NCBI RefSeq assembly: GCF_009674885.1
Contig: NZ_WKKA01000013.1
Coordinates: 22,993-86,992, forward strand
Length of the DNA: 64,000 nt
Source: Paracoccus sp. S-4012
Lineage (GTDB): Bacteria; Pseudomonadota; Alphaproteobacteria; Rhodobacterales; Rhodobacteraceae
Direction: 5' to 3'
The position numbers and the translations under genes are program-made. Shown in pieces: positions 63,756-64,000 of the stretch. Position 1 is the stretch's first letter; each line of letters opens with the position of its first letter. The notes below the pieces were generated by a model. It saw only the letters and a program-made list of their open reading frames with translations. It was not told where the DNA came from and did not search any database.

Positions 63756-64000
63756 TGAATCCCGATAGTTCCTCCATCTGACGCTAGAGTCCGGCCCAAC
63801 GAGAGGACGGACCATGAAGAGATCGAAGTTCACCGAGGAGCAGGTCATCGGGATCCTGCGGGAACAGGAAGCCGGGCGAAGACGGCGGAGCTCTGCCGTC
63901 GCCACGGAATCAGCAGCGCCACGTTCTACGCCTGGAAGGCCAAGTTCGGCGGCATGGACGTATCCGACGCGAAGCGGCTGAAGGCGCTCGAGGACGAGAA
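63746..64000 (+). mobile_element. IS3-family element, left part (runs off the window)
   Basis: An OrfA reading frame begins at ATG 63814 with GAGAGGA upstream. The exact left end is uncertain but lies near 63746, where integrase sequence stops. The rest continues beyond the right edge. Confidence 0.7.
63814..64000 (+). pseudogene. IS3-family OrfA, frameshifted, partial
   Basis: KRSKFTEEQVIGILREQEAG starts the IS3 OrfA HTH protein. One base is missing after GAAGCCGGG, so the rest (KTAELCRRHGISSATFYAWK and FGGMDVSDAKRLKALEDE) continues in the next frame. The 3' part is outside the window. Confidence 0.85.

Overview
The window is GC-rich and densely coded, and looks like an accessory region of an alphaproteobacterium, most probably a Paracoccus-like Rhodobacteraceae. 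The evidence is the CrtW/CrtZ/CrtY astaxanthin-type carotenoid cluster with Paracoccus-like motifs, a pqqABCDE operon, an HWE-family kinase, DUF6481 and IS66/IS6/IS5/IS3/IS21 debris. No rRNA, tRNA or CRISPR array was seen. Repeated insertion-sequence fragments and broken genes suggest a plasmid, chromid or heavily rearranged chromosomal island; this is inference.

Layout. 1-7.7 kb: a peptide-type ABC transporter operon on the minus strand (permeases, an M14 zinc carboxypeptidase and a two-domain ATPase that runs off the left edge), divergent from a GntR/FCD regulator and a large alpha/beta-hydrolase-domain enzyme. Two matching 18-bp boxes lie in the divergent promoter. 7.7-15.9 kb: an accessory block with a ribbon-helix-helix protein, an unknown protein, a three-zinc-ribbon GIY-YIG protein, a FtsH-like AAA+ metalloprotease without visible membrane anchors, a tandem-HTH/adenine-methyltransferase fusion, a vapB with a truncated vapC, and an orphan MbcA/ParS-type antitoxin-like protein. 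15.9-18.4 kb: an HWE histidine kinase and a broken GAF-PAS gene.

18.6-26.7 kb: the carotenoid cluster crtE / crtB-crtI-crtY-crtX-crtZ-crtW-idi, which should lead to glycosylated astaxanthin or zeaxanthin. Next to it a TetR-type gene has lost its DNA-binding half by fusion to an IS66 remnant, itself cut by an IS6-family element. 28.6-33.2 kb: a fluoride riboswitch with crcB, prophage methyltransferase remnants and small secreted proteins, some with SH3-like domains. 33.2-41.2 kb: an extracytoplasmic redox cluster (ApbE, PepSY/flavodoxin reductase, DUF2271 protein with a flavinylation motif, PepSY proteins, broken cytochrome b561) with a two-component system. 41.2-50.6 kb: three P1B metal ATPases with SPC, CPG and CPC motifs, a metal chaperone, a LysR regulator, a DUF924 protein and a DUF411 protein.

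50.8-55.2 kb: IS21, FUSC and hydrolase remnants, then pqqEDCBA on the minus strand. 55.7-59 kb: IS3 and IS5 fragments, a second HTH-methyltransferase copy about 82% identical to the first, and a fatty-acid desaturase destroyed by several lesions and an IS5 junction. 59.2-64 kb: housekeeping-like small genes (DUF6481, cold-shock protein, rsgA, SH3 lipoprotein, SDR), then an integrase fragment cut by an IS3 element at the right edge.

The strongest candidates for undescribed biology are the duplicated double-HTH/methyltransferase with its conserved promoter dyad, and the neighbouring zinc-ribbon/GIY-YIG plus soluble FtsH-like protease pair.
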